57,663 nt of DNA from Metabacillus mangrovi (GTDB lineage Bacteria > Bacillota > Bacilli > Bacillales > Bacillaceae): positions 1-57,663 of the forward strand of contig NZ_WMIB01000023.1 of NCBI RefSeq assembly GCF_009711125.1. The letters run 5' to 3'. Below are positions 17,595 to 33,461 of the stretch, piece after piece. The position numbers and the translations under genes are program-made. Position 1 is the stretch's first letter. Each line of letters opens with the position of its first letter. Under the pieces are notes generated by a model, which searched no databases, had not been told where the DNA came from, and saw only the letters and a program-made list of their open reading frames with translations.

Positions 17595-18896
17595 TTACTG
17601 TTTAATAAAGCCTTTGTAGTGACGCTTCACAAGCTGGCTCTCCAGCTGTTTCATCGTCTCAAGCGCAACCCCGATCACGATCAGCAAGCTCGTTCCGCCA
17701 ATCTGTGCGGATTGCGGAAGCCCTGCAAAAGCGATAAAGAGAGTAGGAAGAGTAGCGATGATAGCAAGGAAGATCGCGCCAACAAATGTCAGGCGGTACA
17801 AAACCTTTGTTAAATATTCCTGAGTGCTTTTTCCCGGACGAATCCCCGGAACATAGCCGCCCTGCTTTTTAAGATTATCCGCCATCTGCTCAGGATTAAC
17901 CTGAACGAACGCATAGAAATACGTGAAAGCGATAATTAAAGCAACATAGATGGTCGCTCCGATCGGGTGAGTCGTTGTGAGATTGGTTGTAATCCAGTTC
18001 GTCACATTATTTTCCCCGAAGAAATTAGCAATCGTCGGCGGTGTGATCAAAAAGGAAACCGCGAAGATGACAGGAATTACGCCAGCCGGGTTCACTTTCA
18101 GAGGCAGGTGAGTGGATTGCCCTCCACCTTGCGGCCCTGATCCTGATGCCCGTTTAGCATATTGAATCGGAATTTTGCGAAGTGCCTGCTGAACATAGAT
18201 GGTTCCAACGATAATCGCAAGAACAGCAACGACGAGCAGAAGCACAATCACGATACGCAAGAACAGCTGGTCTCCTGCGTCAGTAAACAACTGAGCATAA
18301 ATCTGGTTCAGTGTCGTCGGAATCGCAGCAACAATTCCGGCGAAAATGATGATGGAAATACCGTTTCCTACACCCTTAGCCGTAATCTGCTCACCTAGCC
18401 ACATTAAGAAAGCAGTTCCTGCTGTAAGGACAACTGCAATCAGGAGATAAGTGGCGACTCCAGGGTTTTCAATCAGCTGTCCGCCAGTCAGATTGTTAAA
18501 TCCGATTGACATTCCGATTGCCTGGATGAAGCCTAAAACAATCGTGAAATATCTCGTAAATTGAGCCAATTTACGTCTTCCAACTTCACCCTGCTTAGAC
18601 CATTCCGTAAACTTCGGTACAACGTCCATCTGGAGAAGCTGAACAATAATGGATGCGGTGATGTACGGCATAATTCCCATTGCAAGAATGGAATAATTAA
18701 ACAGTGCCCCTCCGCCAAATGTGTTCAAAACTCCGAAAACGCTCATCTGCTGATCCTGAGCAGCCAGCACTTCCGTGTTGACGCCAGGGACAGGGATGAA
18801 AGTTCCGATACGGAATACAATAAGCATTAATAGGGTGAAAATAATTTTATTTCTTATGTCACCCACGCGCATGAAATTGGAGATTGTCTTAAACAT
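17595..18896 (-). CDS. secY: Protein translocase channel subunit SecY
   Basis: 433 residues (B. subtilis 431), ten predicted membrane helices. SecY forms the channel of the SecYEG complex for secretion and membrane insertion. Typical blocks: FRIGTFIPVPGVN in the first helix region, FNYSILAMGIMPYITASIIVQL, and the cytoplasmic loop GYVPGIRPGKSTQEYL. Start and rplO stop overlap as TAATG (18896-18898). Confidence 0.98.
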   Translation of the reverse strand: MFKTISNFMRVGDIRNKIIFTLLMLIVFRIGTFIPVPGVNTEVLAAQDQQMSVFGVLNTFGGGALFNYSILAMGIMPYITASIIVQLLQMDVVPKFTEWSKQGEVGRRKLAQFTRYFTIVLGFIQAIGMSIGFNNLTGGQLIENPGVATYLLIAVVLTAGTAFLMWLGEQITAKGVGNGISIIIFAGIVAAIPTTLNQIYAQLFTDAGDQLFLRIVIVLLLVVAVLAIIVGTIYVQQALRKIPIQYAKRASGSGPQGGGQSTHLPLKVNPAGVIPVIFAVSFLITPPTIANFFGENNVTNWITTNLTTTHPIGATIYVALIIAFTYFYAFVQVNPEQMADNLKKQGGYVPGIRPGKSTQEYLTKVLYRLTFVGAIFLAIIATLPTLFIAFAGLPQSAQIGGTSLLIVIGVALETMKQLESQLVKRHYKGFIKQ

Positions 18897-19336
18897 TAGA
18901 TCACCTCAGCTGAACCGCCGGCAGCTTCGATTGCTTCTTTAGCGGAAGTTGAGAATTTGTTCGCTTTAACAGTGAGCTTTTTCTCAATTTTGCCTTCGCC
19001 AAGAATCTTCACGCCAGCTTTAGTGCTGCTAAGCACGCCAGTTTCAAGAAGAAGTTCAGGAGTTACTTCTGTACCTTCTTCGAAACGGTTCAATCTTTCA
19101 AGGTTCACAACTGCATATTCTTTACGGTTGATATTCTTGAATCCGCGTTTAGGCAAACGTCTGAATAGTGGAGTTTGACCACCCTCGAATCCAGGACGAA
19201 CACCTCCGCCAGAACGGGCATTTTGACCTTTATGACCTTTACCAGCTGTTTTTCCGTTTCCAGATCCGATACCACGGCCAACGCGGTTGCGCTCGCTGCG
19301 GGATCCTTCAGCAGGTTTTAATTCATGAAGTTTCAT
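18896..19336 (-). CDS. rplO: Ribosomal protein uL15
   Basis: 146 residues, standard length. The N-terminal basic Gly-rich extension ([20 protein letters not shown]) threads into 23S rRNA; the globular part follows ([17 protein letters not shown]). The stop overlaps the secY start by one base pair step (TAATG), indicating coupling of ribosomal protein and translocase synthesis. Confidence 0.98.
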   Translation of the reverse strand: MKLHELKPAEGSRSERNRVGRGIGSGNGKTAGKGHKGQNARSGGGVRPGFEGGQTPLFRRLPKRGFKNINRKEYAVVNLERLNRFEEGTEVTPELLLETGVLSSTKAGVKILGEGKIEKKLTVKANKFSTSAKEAIEAAGGSAEVI

Positions 19337-19369
19337 CAGGACACCTCCTTATTTTTCGAACAACTGTTA

Positions 19370-19552
19370 TTATTGTTCTTTTACTGTAATCAAGTGAGAT
19401 ACTTTATTGATCATTCCGCGGATTGCTGCGTTGTCTTCGTGAACAACGGTTTGGTGCATTTTGCGGAGTCCAAGTGTTTTAACGGTTACGCGCTGGTTTT
19501 CAGGACGGCCGATAACACTGCGAGTAAGGGTGATTGCTAATTTGTTTGCCAT
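19370..19552 (-). CDS. rpmD: Ribosomal protein uL30
   Basis: 60 residues ([20 protein letters not shown] ... [15 protein letters not shown]), the normal size of bacterial L30. It lies 13 bp after rpsE and before rplO in the spc order. No unusual features. Confidence 0.97.
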   Translation of the reverse strand: MANKLAITLTRSVIGRPENQRVTVKTLGLRKMHQTVVHEDNAAIRGMINKVSHLITVKEQ

Positions 19553-19565
19553 TATCTTTCCCCCC

Positions 19566-20066
19566 TTATCCTAACAGTTCTTCTACAGATTTTCCACGAA
19601 GCTTAGCAACTTGCTCTGCTTTCTTAAGCTGCTTCAAACCTTCAAGAGTTGCACGAACCATATTGATTGGTGTGTTTGAACCAAGGGATTTAGATAGGAT
19701 GTCACCTACACCTGCAAGTTCAAGCACTGCACGAACCGGTCCGCCGGCAATTACTCCGGTACCTTCTGAGGCTGGCTTCAAAAGAATGTTTCCAGCACCG
19801 AATTGTCCGATCACTTGGTGTGGAATAGTTGTACCAACCATAGGTACAGTTACAAGATTCTTTTTCGCATCTTCGATTGCTTTACGGATCGCTTCAGGTA
19901 CCTCTTGCGCTTTACCTGTACCGAATCCAACACGGCCATTCTTGTCGCCTACAACAACAAGTGCAGCAAAACGGAAGCGGCGACCACCTTTAACAACCTT
20001 CGCAACGCGGTTAACGGTAACTACACGTTCTTCAAACTCTGATTTAACTGAGTCATTACGACGCAT
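19566..20066 (-). CDS. rpsE: Ribosomal protein uS5
   Basis: 166 residues, same as B. subtilis. S5 sits near the mRNA entry channel and contributes to decoding accuracy. The double-stranded RNA-binding domain lies at the N-terminus ([20 protein letters not shown]) and the C-terminal domain carries [17 protein letters not shown]. The spectinomycin-binding loop (VKGGRRF) looks wild-type. Confidence 0.98.
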   Translation of the reverse strand: MRRNDSVKSEFEERVVTVNRVAKVVKGGRRFRFAALVVVGDKNGRVGFGTGKAQEVPEAIRKAIEDAKKNLVTVPMVGTTIPHQVIGQFGAGNILLKPASEGTGVIAGGPVRAVLELAGVGDILSKSLGSNTPINMVRATLEGLKQLKKAEQVAKLRGKSVEELLG

Positions 20067-20089
20067 ACTGTGTTTCCCTCCTTTTCCGA

Positions 20090-20452
20090 TTAAAATTCAA
20101 GTCCAGCTTCGCGGGCAGCGTCAGCAAGAGCTTTGATACGACCATGGTACAGGTATCCTCCACGATCAAATACGATTGATTTATGACCTTTGTCAACAGC
20201 ACGTTTTGCAACAAGCTCTCCAACTTTTTGAGCTGCTTCAAGATTTGCAGTAGAATCCAGGTTCAAATCTTTTTCCATGGAAGAAGCACTAACGATTGTT
20301 ACACCGTTCGTATCATCGATCAATTGAGCATAAATGTGTTTATTGGAACGGAATACGTTCAGACGAGGTCTCTCAGCTGTTCCGAAAAGTTTCGCACGTA
20401 CACGGGCATGTCTTCTTTTACGCACAGAATTTTTGCTAGCTTTTGTGATCAT
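20090..20452 (-). CDS. rplR: Ribosomal protein uL18
   Basis: 120 residues, as in B. subtilis. L18 binds 5S rRNA with L5. Conserved: [40 protein letters not shown]. The ATG at 20452 (MITKASKN) follows AAGGAG by 8 nt; an in-frame GTG three codons earlier overlaps that site and was rejected. Confidence 0.97.
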   Translation of the reverse strand: MITKASKNSVRKRRHARVRAKLFGTAERPRLNVFRSNKHIYAQLIDDTNGVTIVSASSMEKDLNLDSTANLEAAQKVGELVAKRAVDKGHKSIVFDRGGYLYHGRIKALADAAREAGLEF

Positions 20453-20485
20453 CAGGGTCACTCCTTTCTTAGCAATTAAGCGGCA

Positions 20486-21022
20486 TTACTTCGCAGTTTT
20501 ACCTTCTTTACGGCGAACGAATTCACCTTCATAGCGAACTCCTTTGCCTTTGTAAGGCTCAGGCGGGCGAGTCGCACGGATGTTGGAAGCAATTGCTCCA
20601 ACGCGCTCTTTATCCGTACCTTTAACGATGATTTTCGTTTGGGAAGGCACTTCGATTTCGATTCCCTGTTCTGGTGTAATCTCAACTGGGTGAGAGTAGC
20701 CAACGTTCAGGATCAGTTTGTTTCCGGATTTAGAAGCACGGTAACCTACACCAACTAGTTCCAATCCTTTTTCGAAGCCTTTGGAAACACCTTCAACCAT
20801 GTTTCCAAGAAGACTGCGGGTTGTACCGTGAAGAGCACGGTGATCTTTATGATCGGAAGGACGTGATACAGTTAAAATGTTTTCCTCGATGGAAATCGTA
20901 ATGTCCGGGTGGAATGTACGAGTCAATTCACCTTTAGGACCTTTAACCGTAACCGTGTTCTCGTTCATTTTGATTGTAACATCAGATGGAATCTCAAGCA
21001 GTTTTTTACCGACACGAGACAT
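20486..21022 (-). CDS. rplF: Ribosomal protein uL6
   Basis: 178 residues (B. subtilis 179). Two repeated alpha/beta domains; N-terminal [15 protein letters not shown] and C-terminal [20 protein letters not shown] are conserved. L6 lies near the factor-binding site of the 50S subunit. Spc operon member between rpsH and rplR. Confidence 0.98.
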   Translation of the reverse strand: MSRVGKKLLEIPSDVTIKMNENTVTVKGPKGELTRTFHPDITISIEENILTVSRPSDHKDHRALHGTTRSLLGNMVEGVSKGFEKGLELVGVGYRASKSGNKLILNVGYSHPVEITPEQGIEIEVPSQTKIIVKGTDKERVGAIASNIRATRPPEPYKGKGVRYEGEFVRRKEGKTAK

Positions 21023-21050
21023 AATTTACACCTCCATTCTTTTTAACGTA

Positions 21051-21470
<420 letters not shown>

Positions 21471-21480
21471 TTATGGGGTA

Positions 21481-22226
<746 letters not shown>

Positions 22227-22251
22227 AGGATAGACCTCCCTTCCTTAGTTA

Positions 22252-22563
22252 CTATTTATCTAGAGATTCACCAGATTTTTTTGCAATACGCACTCTCTTG
22301 CCGTCAACGATCTTCGAACCGACACGAGTAGGTTCTCCGCTCTTAGGGTCGATCAGCATTACGTTGGATACATGGATTGGCGCCTCTTGGCTCACGATTC
22401 CGCCTTGAGTGTTTGTTTGTGTAGGTTTAGAGTGTTTCTTCACAACGTTCACACCTTCTACCAGCACACGGTCTTTCTTAGGGTAAGCTTCAAGCACTTT
22501 TCCTTGCTTGCCTTTATCCTTACCAGAGATAACCATTACATTATCACCTTTTTTAACATGCAT
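22252..22563 (-). CDS. rplX: Ribosomal protein uL24
   Basis: 103 residues, as in B. subtilis. A KOW motif is at the N-terminus ([20 protein letters not shown]). L24 starts assembly of the 50S subunit by binding the 5' end of 23S rRNA. It lies between rplN and rplE. Confidence 0.98.
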   Translation of the reverse strand: MHVKKGDNVMVISGKDKGKQGKVLEAYPKKDRVLVEGVNVVKKHSKPTQTNTQGGIVSQEAPIHVSNVMLIDPKSGEPTRVGSKIVDGKRVRIAKKSGESLDK

Positions 22564-22601
22564 CTTGTCCGCACCTCCTTAGTAAGGCAATCAATTTTAA
22601 A

Positions 22602-22970
<369 letters not shown>

Positions 22971-23010
22971 TCACGTTACCTCCCTTCGGAATTAACTATC
23001 CGAACATTTA

Positions 23011-23274
23011 TTAGATAATAACAGCTTCTTCAACGATTTCTACAAGACGGAAACGTTTAGTCGCAGATTGCGGACGAGTTTCCATGATTCTTACGATATC
23101 GCCGATTTTAGCTTGATTTTCTTCATCATGCGCTTTTAACTTCTTAGAGTACTTGACGCGTTTGCCGTATAGAGAATGAGTTTTGTAAGTTTCAACTAGT
23201 ACTGTGATCGTTTTGTCCATTTTGTCGGATACAACACGTCCAGTGTATACCTTACGTTGGTTGCGTTCACTCAT
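23011..23274 (-). CDS. rpsQ: Ribosomal protein uS17
   Basis: 87 residues, an OB-fold 30S protein that binds 16S helix 11. Conserved [19 protein letters not shown] and [11 protein letters not shown]. Last gene of the S10 operon part, 21 bp after rpmC. Confidence 0.98.
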   Translation of the reverse strand: MSERNQRKVYTGRVVSDKMDKTITVLVETYKTHSLYGKRVKYSKKLKAHDEENQAKIGDIVRIMETRPQSATKRFRLVEIVEEAVII

Positions 23275-23295
23275 TTTGCAAACCTCCTCTCAGGT

Positions 23296-24584
<1,289 letters not shown>

Positions 24585-24926
24585 TTATCCCTCCTTCTTT
24601 TCTGATACGATGATAGTGATGTGGCTTGTGCGCTTGTTGATTGCACTTGCGCGTCCCATTGCACGGGGGCGGAATCTTTTCAAAGTTGGACCTTCGTCAA
24701 CGAAGCCTTCAGAGATAACAAGGCTGTTAATGTCCATTTCATAGTTATGCTCAGCGTTTGCAACTGCGGAGTTTAGTACTTTTTCGATAATTGGAGAAGC
24801 TGCCTTCGGAGTGTGACGAAGGATTGCAACTGCTTCACCGATTTGCTTTCCTCGAATCAAGTCCATTACCAAACGTGCTTTACGAGGAGCAATACGAACT
24901 GTTCTAGCGACAGCTTTAGCTTGCAT
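24585..24926 (-). CDS. rplV: Ribosomal protein uL22
   Basis: 113 residues, as in B. subtilis. L22 lines the exit tunnel; its extended loop ([20 protein letters not shown]) is intact, with no deletion of the kind associated with macrolide resistance. It lies between rpsS and rpsC. Confidence 0.98.
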   Translation of the reverse strand: MQAKAVARTVRIAPRKARLVMDLIRGKQIGEAVAILRHTPKAASPIIEKVLNSAVANAEHNYEMDINSLVISEGFVDEGPTLKRFRPRAMGRASAINKRTSHITIIVSEKKEG

Positions 24927-24943
24927 TTAAATGCCTCCTCTCA

Positions 24944-25222
24944 TTAGCGTCTTGTTTTTTTGTCATCGTTACCGTGGCCTTTATAAGTACGGGAAGGTGC
25001 GAATTCACCAAGTTTGTGGCCAACCATATCTTCCGTAACATATACAGGAACGTGTTTGCGTCCATCATATACAGCAATCGTGTGACCGATGAATTGAGGG
25101 AAAATTGTAGAACGGCGAGACCAAGTTTTAATAACCTGCTTCTTTTCAGTTTCATTCAATTTCTCCACTTTAACCATCAAGTGATCATCAACGAAAGGTC
25201 CTTTTTTCAAGCTGCGACCCAT
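24944..25222 (-). CDS. rpsS: Ribosomal protein uS19
   Basis: 92 residues, as in B. subtilis. A 30S head protein paired with S13. Conserved [20 protein letters not shown] and [18 protein letters not shown]10 operon order rplB-rpsS-rplV. Confidence 0.98.
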   Translation of the reverse strand: MGRSLKKGPFVDDHLMVKVEKLNETEKKQVIKTWSRRSTIFPQFIGHTIAVYDGRKHVPVYVTEDMVGHKLGEFAPSRTYKGHGNDDKKTRR

Positions 25223-25279
25223 GCGAGTACCTCCCTTCGTGAATGCGCTACGGTTCGGAGGAACCGTAGTTCAGTCACG

Positions 25280-26128
<849 letters not shown>

Positions 26129-26139
26129 TTATATAGTTA

Positions 26140-26427
26140 TTAAACTTCAAAAAGTTCGATTTCTTTAGATTCAGCAGTCAATGTAACGATTGCTTTTCTT
26201 CTGCGATTAGTTAGTCCGCTGTAACGGCCAACACGTCTGAATTTACCTTTGTAATTCATTACGTTGACTTTCGCTACTTTCACACCGAAAATCGCTTCAA
26301 TGGCATCTTTGACTTCCGTTTTGTTAGCTCTTACGTCTACTTCAAACGTGTACTTTCTGTCAGCCATAATGTCAGTGGAGTTTTCAGTGATCACGGGGCG
26401 CTTAATAATATCACGAGGATCTTTCAT
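26140..26427 (-). CDS. rplW: Ribosomal protein uL23
   Basis: 95 residues, as in B. subtilis. L23 lies at the tunnel exit and docks trigger factor and SRP. Conserved [20 protein letters not shown] and [14 protein letters not shown]. The start overlaps the rplD stop as TAATG. Confidence 0.98.
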   Translation of the reverse strand: MKDPRDIIKRPVITENSTDIMADRKYTFEVDVRANKTEVKDAIEAIFGVKVAKVNVMNYKGKFRRVGRYSGLTNRRRKAIVTLTAESKEIELFEV

Positions 26428-27050
26428 TATGCAAGCACCTCCTCTACTTTTTGCACCGCAGCTTTCGTCATTACCAGCTTATCGTGGTTCAGTACATCAA
26501 GAACGTTGATACCATCAGCTGCAACAACAGTGATCCCCTGGATGTTACGTGAAGAAAGTGCAACCTTCTCGTTTACATCAGCAGTTACGATCAATGCTTT
26601 TTTCTCAACAGAGATAGCTTTCAGGATAGAAGCCATTTCTCTTGTTTTTACAGCATCCAGTGTCAAATCTTCAAGAACAACAAAGCTGCTGTCTTGTACT
26701 TTAGAAGATAAAGCTGATTTGATAGCCAGACGGCGTACTTTTTTAGGTAATTTGTAAGCATAAGAACGTGGTGCCGGTCCAAAAACGGTACCGCCTCCGC
26801 GCCATTGCGGTGAACGGATGGATCCTTGACGTGCACGGCCTGTTCCTTTTTGGCGCCAAGGCTTGCGTCCTCCGCCGCGTACTTCAGAACGGGTTTTTAC
26901 TTTTACAGTTCCTTGTCTCATAGACGCTCTTTGCATAACAACCGCTTCGAAAAGAACAGCCTGGTTTGGTTCGATTCCGAATACTGCATCATTCAGTTCG
27001 ATTTCACCAGCGTTCGATCCGCTTTGGTTTAACATAGTAACTTTTGGCAT
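26427..27050 (-). CDS. rplD: Ribosomal protein uL4
   Basis: 207 residues, as in B. subtilis. A 50S protein whose long loop ([20 protein letters not shown]) reaches the exit tunnel; the loop is complete. In E. coli L4 controls its own operon by attenuation; that control is not known in Bacillus. Confidence 0.98.
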   Translation of the reverse strand: MPKVTMLNQSGSNAGEIELNDAVFGIEPNQAVLFEAVVMQRASMRQGTVKVKTRSEVRGGGRKPWRQKGTGRARQGSIRSPQWRGGGTVFGPAPRSYAYKLPKKVRRLAIKSALSSKVQDSSFVVLEDLTLDAVKTREMASILKAISVEKKALIVTADVNEKVALSSRNIQGITVVAADGINVLDVLNHDKLVMTKAAVQKVEEVLA

Positions 27051-27077
27051 AATCCATTTCCTCCTTTCCCGGAAAAG

Positions 27078-27707
27078 TTATTTAGATTTTACTGCGGATT
27101 TAACAGTAACTAGGGATTTTCTTGCACCCGGTACATTTCCTTTGATCAATAGAAGGTTGCGTTCTGCATCCACTCTTACGATTTCAAGGTTTTGAACAGT
27201 TGTGCGCTCTCCGCCCATGCGTCCTGGGAGAAGTTTGTTTTTGAATACGCGGTTAGGTGCTACTGGACCCATTGAACCTGGGCGACGGTGGTAGCGTGAA
27301 CCGTGGGACATAGGTCCGCGGGATTGTCCGTGGCGTTTAATGGAGCCTTGGAATCCTTTACCTTTTGATGTACCTGTTACATCTACTGTATCTCCAGCGG
27401 AGAATACTTCTACTTTGACTTCCTGACCAACTTCGTAGTCTGCTGCGCTAACTCCACGAAATTCCTTAATGAAGCGCTTAGGCGCAGTGTTTGCTTTAGC
27501 AACGTGACCTTTTGCCGGTTTGTTCACAAGCTTTTCACGTTTGTCGTCAAAACCAACCTGAACTGCCTCGTATCCGTCAACTTCCATCGTTTTCACTTGT
27601 AGAACTACGTTTGGAGCAGCTTCTACAACTGTAACTGGGATAAGGTCGCCGTTCTCAGCAAATACTTGCGTCATACCGATTTTTCTACCTAAGATTCCTT
27701 TGGTCAT
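27078..27707 (-). CDS. rplC: Ribosomal protein uL3
   Basis: 209 residues, as in B. subtilis. L3 binds 23S rRNA early and its loop approaches the peptidyl transferase centre ([19 protein letters not shown]). N-terminal [16 protein letters not shown] is conserved. Second gene of the S10 operon. Confidence 0.98.
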   Translation of the reverse strand: MTKGILGRKIGMTQVFAENGDLIPVTVVEAAPNVVLQVKTMEVDGYEAVQVGFDDKREKLVNKPAKGHVAKANTAPKRFIKEFRGVSAADYEVGQEVKVEVFSAGDTVDVTGTSKGKGFQGSIKRHGQSRGPMSHGSRYHRRPGSMGPVAPNRVFKNKLLPGRMGGERTTVQNLEIVRVDAERNLLLIKGNVPGARKSLVTVKSAVKSK

Positions 27708-27746
27708 TCGTCACACCTCCTAATTTTTCTTCTATATTAATGTAGA

Positions 27747-28094
<348 letters not shown>

Positions 28095-28188
28095 TCAGTG
28101 AGAATTTCCCTCACACACTCGCCATGGCAAAGCGGCCGGGTGTGTCAGCAACCTCTCACATCATCGCAGTCAAAGACCAACATTCACT

Positions 28189-28217
28189 ATTATATAAAAA
28201 ATCCGTGTCTGTTGCAA
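28189..28217 (-). promoter_or_regulatory. Promoter of the S10 operon (sigma-A)
   Basis: Minus strand: -35 TTGCAA (28212-28217), 17-bp spacer, -10 TATAAT (28189-28194). The transcript would begin near 28182, giving a leader of ~125 nt. Upstream, 28218-28572 contains no gene I can support; B. subtilis has ybaC between tufA and rpsJ, and it is absent here. A GAGGCG/CGCCTC inverted repeat (about 28287-28315) is the only structure noted in that stretch. Confidence 0.75.
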
Positions 28218-28572
28218 GAAGAAATCTAAATTTCTTCATCTTTTACGCACCTCAAATATTATAACTTTTTTTAGGCGGAAATTCAAGAGGCGTTCAGGAT
28301 TTTCCCGGCGCCTCAAAAACTTCTTAAAAACAACAGGAGTCATGCCTTACCATTTTCAGGCGCATTAAAAAAACTTCAGCGGCTTATAAGACAATGGACA
28401 CCATCCTTGCTCCTGCTGTACTCATTTTTTCCCAGAACAAAAAACAGGTGGCACTTCACGGAATGACATCAGCTGCATGGAGAACGCGCCGGCAAACTGA
28501 ACATCACTTTCTGTCGGTCTTCCTGCTCAGCAGGTCTTCAGCAGCCGGTTCAGCTTTCATGATTTTTTGCAT

Positions 28573-28608
28573 AAAAAAAGACGGGCGATAAAATCGCCCG
28601 TCTTTTCT
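28573..28608 (-). terminator. Terminator after tufA
   Basis: Minus strand: GACGGGCGAT-TTT-ATCGCCCGTC, a perfect 10-bp stem, followed by seven T. It lies just after the tufA stop and ends the str operon. Confidence 0.93.
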
Positions 28609-28616
28609 TCATTCAA

Positions 28617-29807
28617 TTATTCTTGGATAGAAGCTACTACTCCAGCGCCTACAGTACGTCCACCCTCACGGATAGAGAATTTAGTACCTTCTTCGATCGC
28701 GATTGGAGCGATTAGTTCTACTGACATTTCGATGTTATCGCCAGGCATAACCATTTCTACACCATCAGGAAGGTTGCAGATACCAGTTACGTCAGTTGTA
28801 CGGAAGTAGAACTGAGGACGGTAGTTCGTGAAGAATGGAGTGTGACGTCCACCCTCTTCTTTAGAAAGAACGTAAACCTCAGCTTTGAACTTTGTGTGTG
28901 GAGTGATTGTTCCTGGCTTAGCAAGAACTTGTCCACGTTGGATGTCTTCACGTGCTACGCCGCGAAGAAGTGCTCCAATGTTGTCTCCAGCTTCAGCATA
29001 GTCAAGAAGCTTACGGAACATTTCAACACCTGTAACAGTAGTTGATTTTGGCTCTTCAGCAAGACCGATGATTTCAATAACGTCACCGACTTTAACTTGT
29101 CCACGCTCAACACGTCCAGTTGCAACAGTTCCACGACCAGTGATTGAGAATACATCCTCAACTGGCATCATGAATGGTTTCTCAGTGTCACGCTCTGGAG
29201 TTGGGATGTATTCGTCAACTGCGTTCATCAGTTCAACGATTTTCTCTTCCCACTCAGCATCTCCTTCAAGAGCTTTAAGAGCAGAACCTTTGATTACTGG
29301 AAGGTCGTCGCCAGGGAAATCGTACTCTGTAAGAAGATCACGCACTTCCATTTCAACTAGTTCAAGCAATTCTTCGTCGTCAACCATGTCGCATTTGTTC
29401 ATGAATACAACAAGGTAAGGTACACCTACTTGACGGGAAAGAAGGATGTGCTCACGAGTTTGTGGCATTGGACCGTCAGCAGCTGATACTACAAGGATAC
29501 CGCCGTCCATTTGAGCAGCACCAGTGATCATGTTTTTAACATAGTCAGCATGTCCTGGGCAGTCAACGTGCGCATAGTGGCGAGTTTCAGTTTCGTACTC
29601 AACGTGTGCAGTTGAGATTGTGATTCCGCGCTCGCGCTCTTCCGGAGCAGCATCGATCATATCATAAGCCATTGCTGCGCCTTTACCGCTGCGCTTAGCA
29701 AGTACAGTTGTGATAGCAGCTGTTAGAGTTGTTTTACCATGGTCAACGTGTCCAATTGTACCAATATTGGCATGTGTCTTGGAACGGTCGAATTTTTCTT
29801 TACCCAT
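28617..29807 (-). CDS. tuf: Elongation factor Tu
   Basis: 396 residues, as in B. subtilis. EF-Tu delivers aminoacyl-tRNA to the ribosome with GTP hydrolysis. G1 GHVDHGKT (about 19-26), G3 DCPGH and G4 NKCD are intact, followed by two beta-barrel domains. It is the last gene of the str operon and also has its own promoter at the fusA end, which fits its high demand. Confidence 0.98.
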   Translation of the reverse strand: MGKEKFDRSKTHANIGTIGHVDHGKTTLTAAITTVLAKRSGKGAAMAYDMIDAAPEERERGITISTAHVEYETETRHYAHVDCPGHADYVKNMITGAAQMDGGILVVSAADGPMPQTREHILLSRQVGVPYLVVFMNKCDMVDDEELLELVEMEVRDLLTEYDFPGDDLPVIKGSALKALEGDAEWEEKIVELMNAVDEYIPTPERDTEKPFMMPVEDVFSITGRGTVATGRVERGQVKVGDVIEIIGLAEEPKSTTVTGVEMFRKLLDYAEAGDNIGALLRGVAREDIQRGQVLAKPGTITPHTKFKAEVYVLSKEEGGRHTPFFTNYRPQFYFRTTDVTGICNLPDGVEMVMPGDNIEMSVELIAPIAIEEGTKFSIREGGRTVGAGVVASIQE

Positions 29808-29854
29808 TCGAAATGCCTCCTTAGAATATTGAGTTAGTTATATTGTTTCAGAAA

Positions 29855-29872
29855 GGCAGGAGTAAGCCTGCC
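29855..29872 (-). other. Leader hairpin of tuf
   Basis: Minus strand GGCAGG-CTTACT-CCTGCC, a 6-bp perfect stem about 50 nt before tuf, followed by TTTC. The T-run is too short for a strong terminator; it may stabilise the tuf mRNA 5' end or attenuate weakly. Confidence 0.45.
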
Positions 29873-29891
29873 CTCTGAGCTTACATAAGTA

Positions 29892-29920
29892 GTTATACTT
29901 GAATAAAGGGGTAAAATCAA
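29892..29920 (-). promoter_or_regulatory. Internal promoter of tuf
   Basis: Minus strand: TTGATT (29915-29920), 17-bp spacer, TATAAC (29892-29897), directly after the fusA stop. B. subtilis tufA is also known to have its own promoter. Confidence 0.6.
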
Positions 29921-31999
<2,079 letters not shown>

Positions 32000-32052
32000 C
32001 TTAGTAACTTCTCCTTCCTATTAAGAGGATTAGTGGGTTTTTTAAATCGATC

Positions 32053-32523
32053 TTACCAGCGGTAGTGAGCAAACGCTTTGTTCGCTTCTGCCATTTTGTG
32101 CGTGTCTTCGCGCTTCTTAACAGCTGCACCAGTATTGTTGGCTGCGTCAAGAATTTCGTTGGCAAGACGCTCTTCCATGGTTTTTTCACCGCGGAGACGA
32201 GCGTAATTTACCAACCAGCGAAGTCCAAGTGTAGTACGGCGGTCTGGACGCACCTCTACTGGTACTTGGTAGTTTGCTCCACCTACACGGCGGGCTTTAA
32301 CTTCAAGAACTGGCATGATGTTCTTCAGTGCTTGTTCAAACACTTCCATTGGCTCTTTACCGCTGCGCTCCTTGATTGTCTCAAGTGCAGAATAAAGAAT
32401 GGTTTGTGCTTTTCCTCTTTTACCATCAACCATGATGCGGTTTACCAAACGAGTGATCAGCTTGGAATTGTAAATCGGATCTGGCAATACGTCTCTTTTT
32501 GTAACAGGACCTTTACGAGGCAT
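32053..32523 (-). CDS. rpsG: Ribosomal protein uS7
   Basis: 156 residues, as in B. subtilis. S7 nucleates the 30S head. Conserved [20 protein letters not shown] and [20 protein letters not shown]. The start MPRKG follows AAAGGAGG; the in-frame extension upstream is not conserved. Confidence 0.98.
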   Translation of the reverse strand: MPRKGPVTKRDVLPDPIYNSKLITRLVNRIMVDGKRGKAQTILYSALETIKERSGKEPMEVFEQALKNIMPVLEVKARRVGGANYQVPVEVRPDRRTTLGLRWLVNYARLRGEKTMEERLANEILDAANNTGAAVKKREDTHKMAEANKAFAHYRW

Positions 32524-32567
32524 GTTTTTTCCTCCTTTCACGAAGAGTGATTCTATTGTTTTTTACA

Positions 32568-33095
<528 letters not shown>

Positions 33096-33344
33096 TTATT
33101 GGGTAATGGCTACGGCTGCGGCTCCAACTTCAATCCCGCATGCTTTTCCAAGCTTTTTCATCGAATCTACTGCAGTAACAGGCACATGCTTATCCTTTGC
33201 CATCTGAGCAACGGCAGATGTTATTGCCGGATCGGCATCCTCTGCTATGAGCAGTTCTTTAACGGAACCTTGCTGAAGGGCCTTCAGCGTTTGCTTTGTA
33301 CCAACGATAATATTTGCTGCCTGTGATACTTTTTCATAAGACAT
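33096..33344 (-). CDS. rplGB: L7Ae-family ribosomal protein YbxF
   Basis: 82 residues, as in B. subtilis YbxF, an L7Ae/L30e-type protein that binds kink-turn RNA. Conserved core: [20 protein letters not shown] and [14 protein letters not shown]. The start MSYEKV at 33344 follows GGAGGATAT; the longer open frame contains promoter sequence. It opens the str operon downstream of rpoC. Confidence 0.93.
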   Translation of the reverse strand: MSYEKVSQAANIIVGTKQTLKALQQGSVKELLIAEDADPAITSAVAQMAKDKHVPVTAVDSMKKLGKACGIEVGAAAVAITQ

Positions 33345-33390
33345 TGAAGTATATCCTCCAAAGCAACAGGTAGAATCGAGCACCTTGAAT

Positions 33391-33419
33391 ATCTTAACAT
33401 TGGATAAGATGGATGTCAA
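33391..33419 (-). promoter_or_regulatory. Promoter of the str operon (sigma-A)
   Basis: Minus strand: perfect -35 TTGACA (33414-33419), 17-bp spacer, -10 TAAGAT (33391-33396), ~45 bp before the YbxF start. The -35 box lies inside the downstream arm of the hairpin that follows rpoC. Confidence 0.75.
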
Positions 33420-33451
33420 CACGGTTTCTTAAAGAAAACCGGCTGACATCC
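33411..33451 (-). other. Long hairpin after rpoC
   Basis: Minus strand: outer arms GGATGTCA / TGACATCC enclose inner arms CGGTTTTCT / AGAAACCG. Together they make a stem of about 16 paired bases 10 nt after the rpoC stop. No T-run follows, so it is either a partial terminator or an RNA-processing site between rpoC and the str operon. Confidence 0.65.
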
Positions 33452-33461
33452 AACCTCCATA

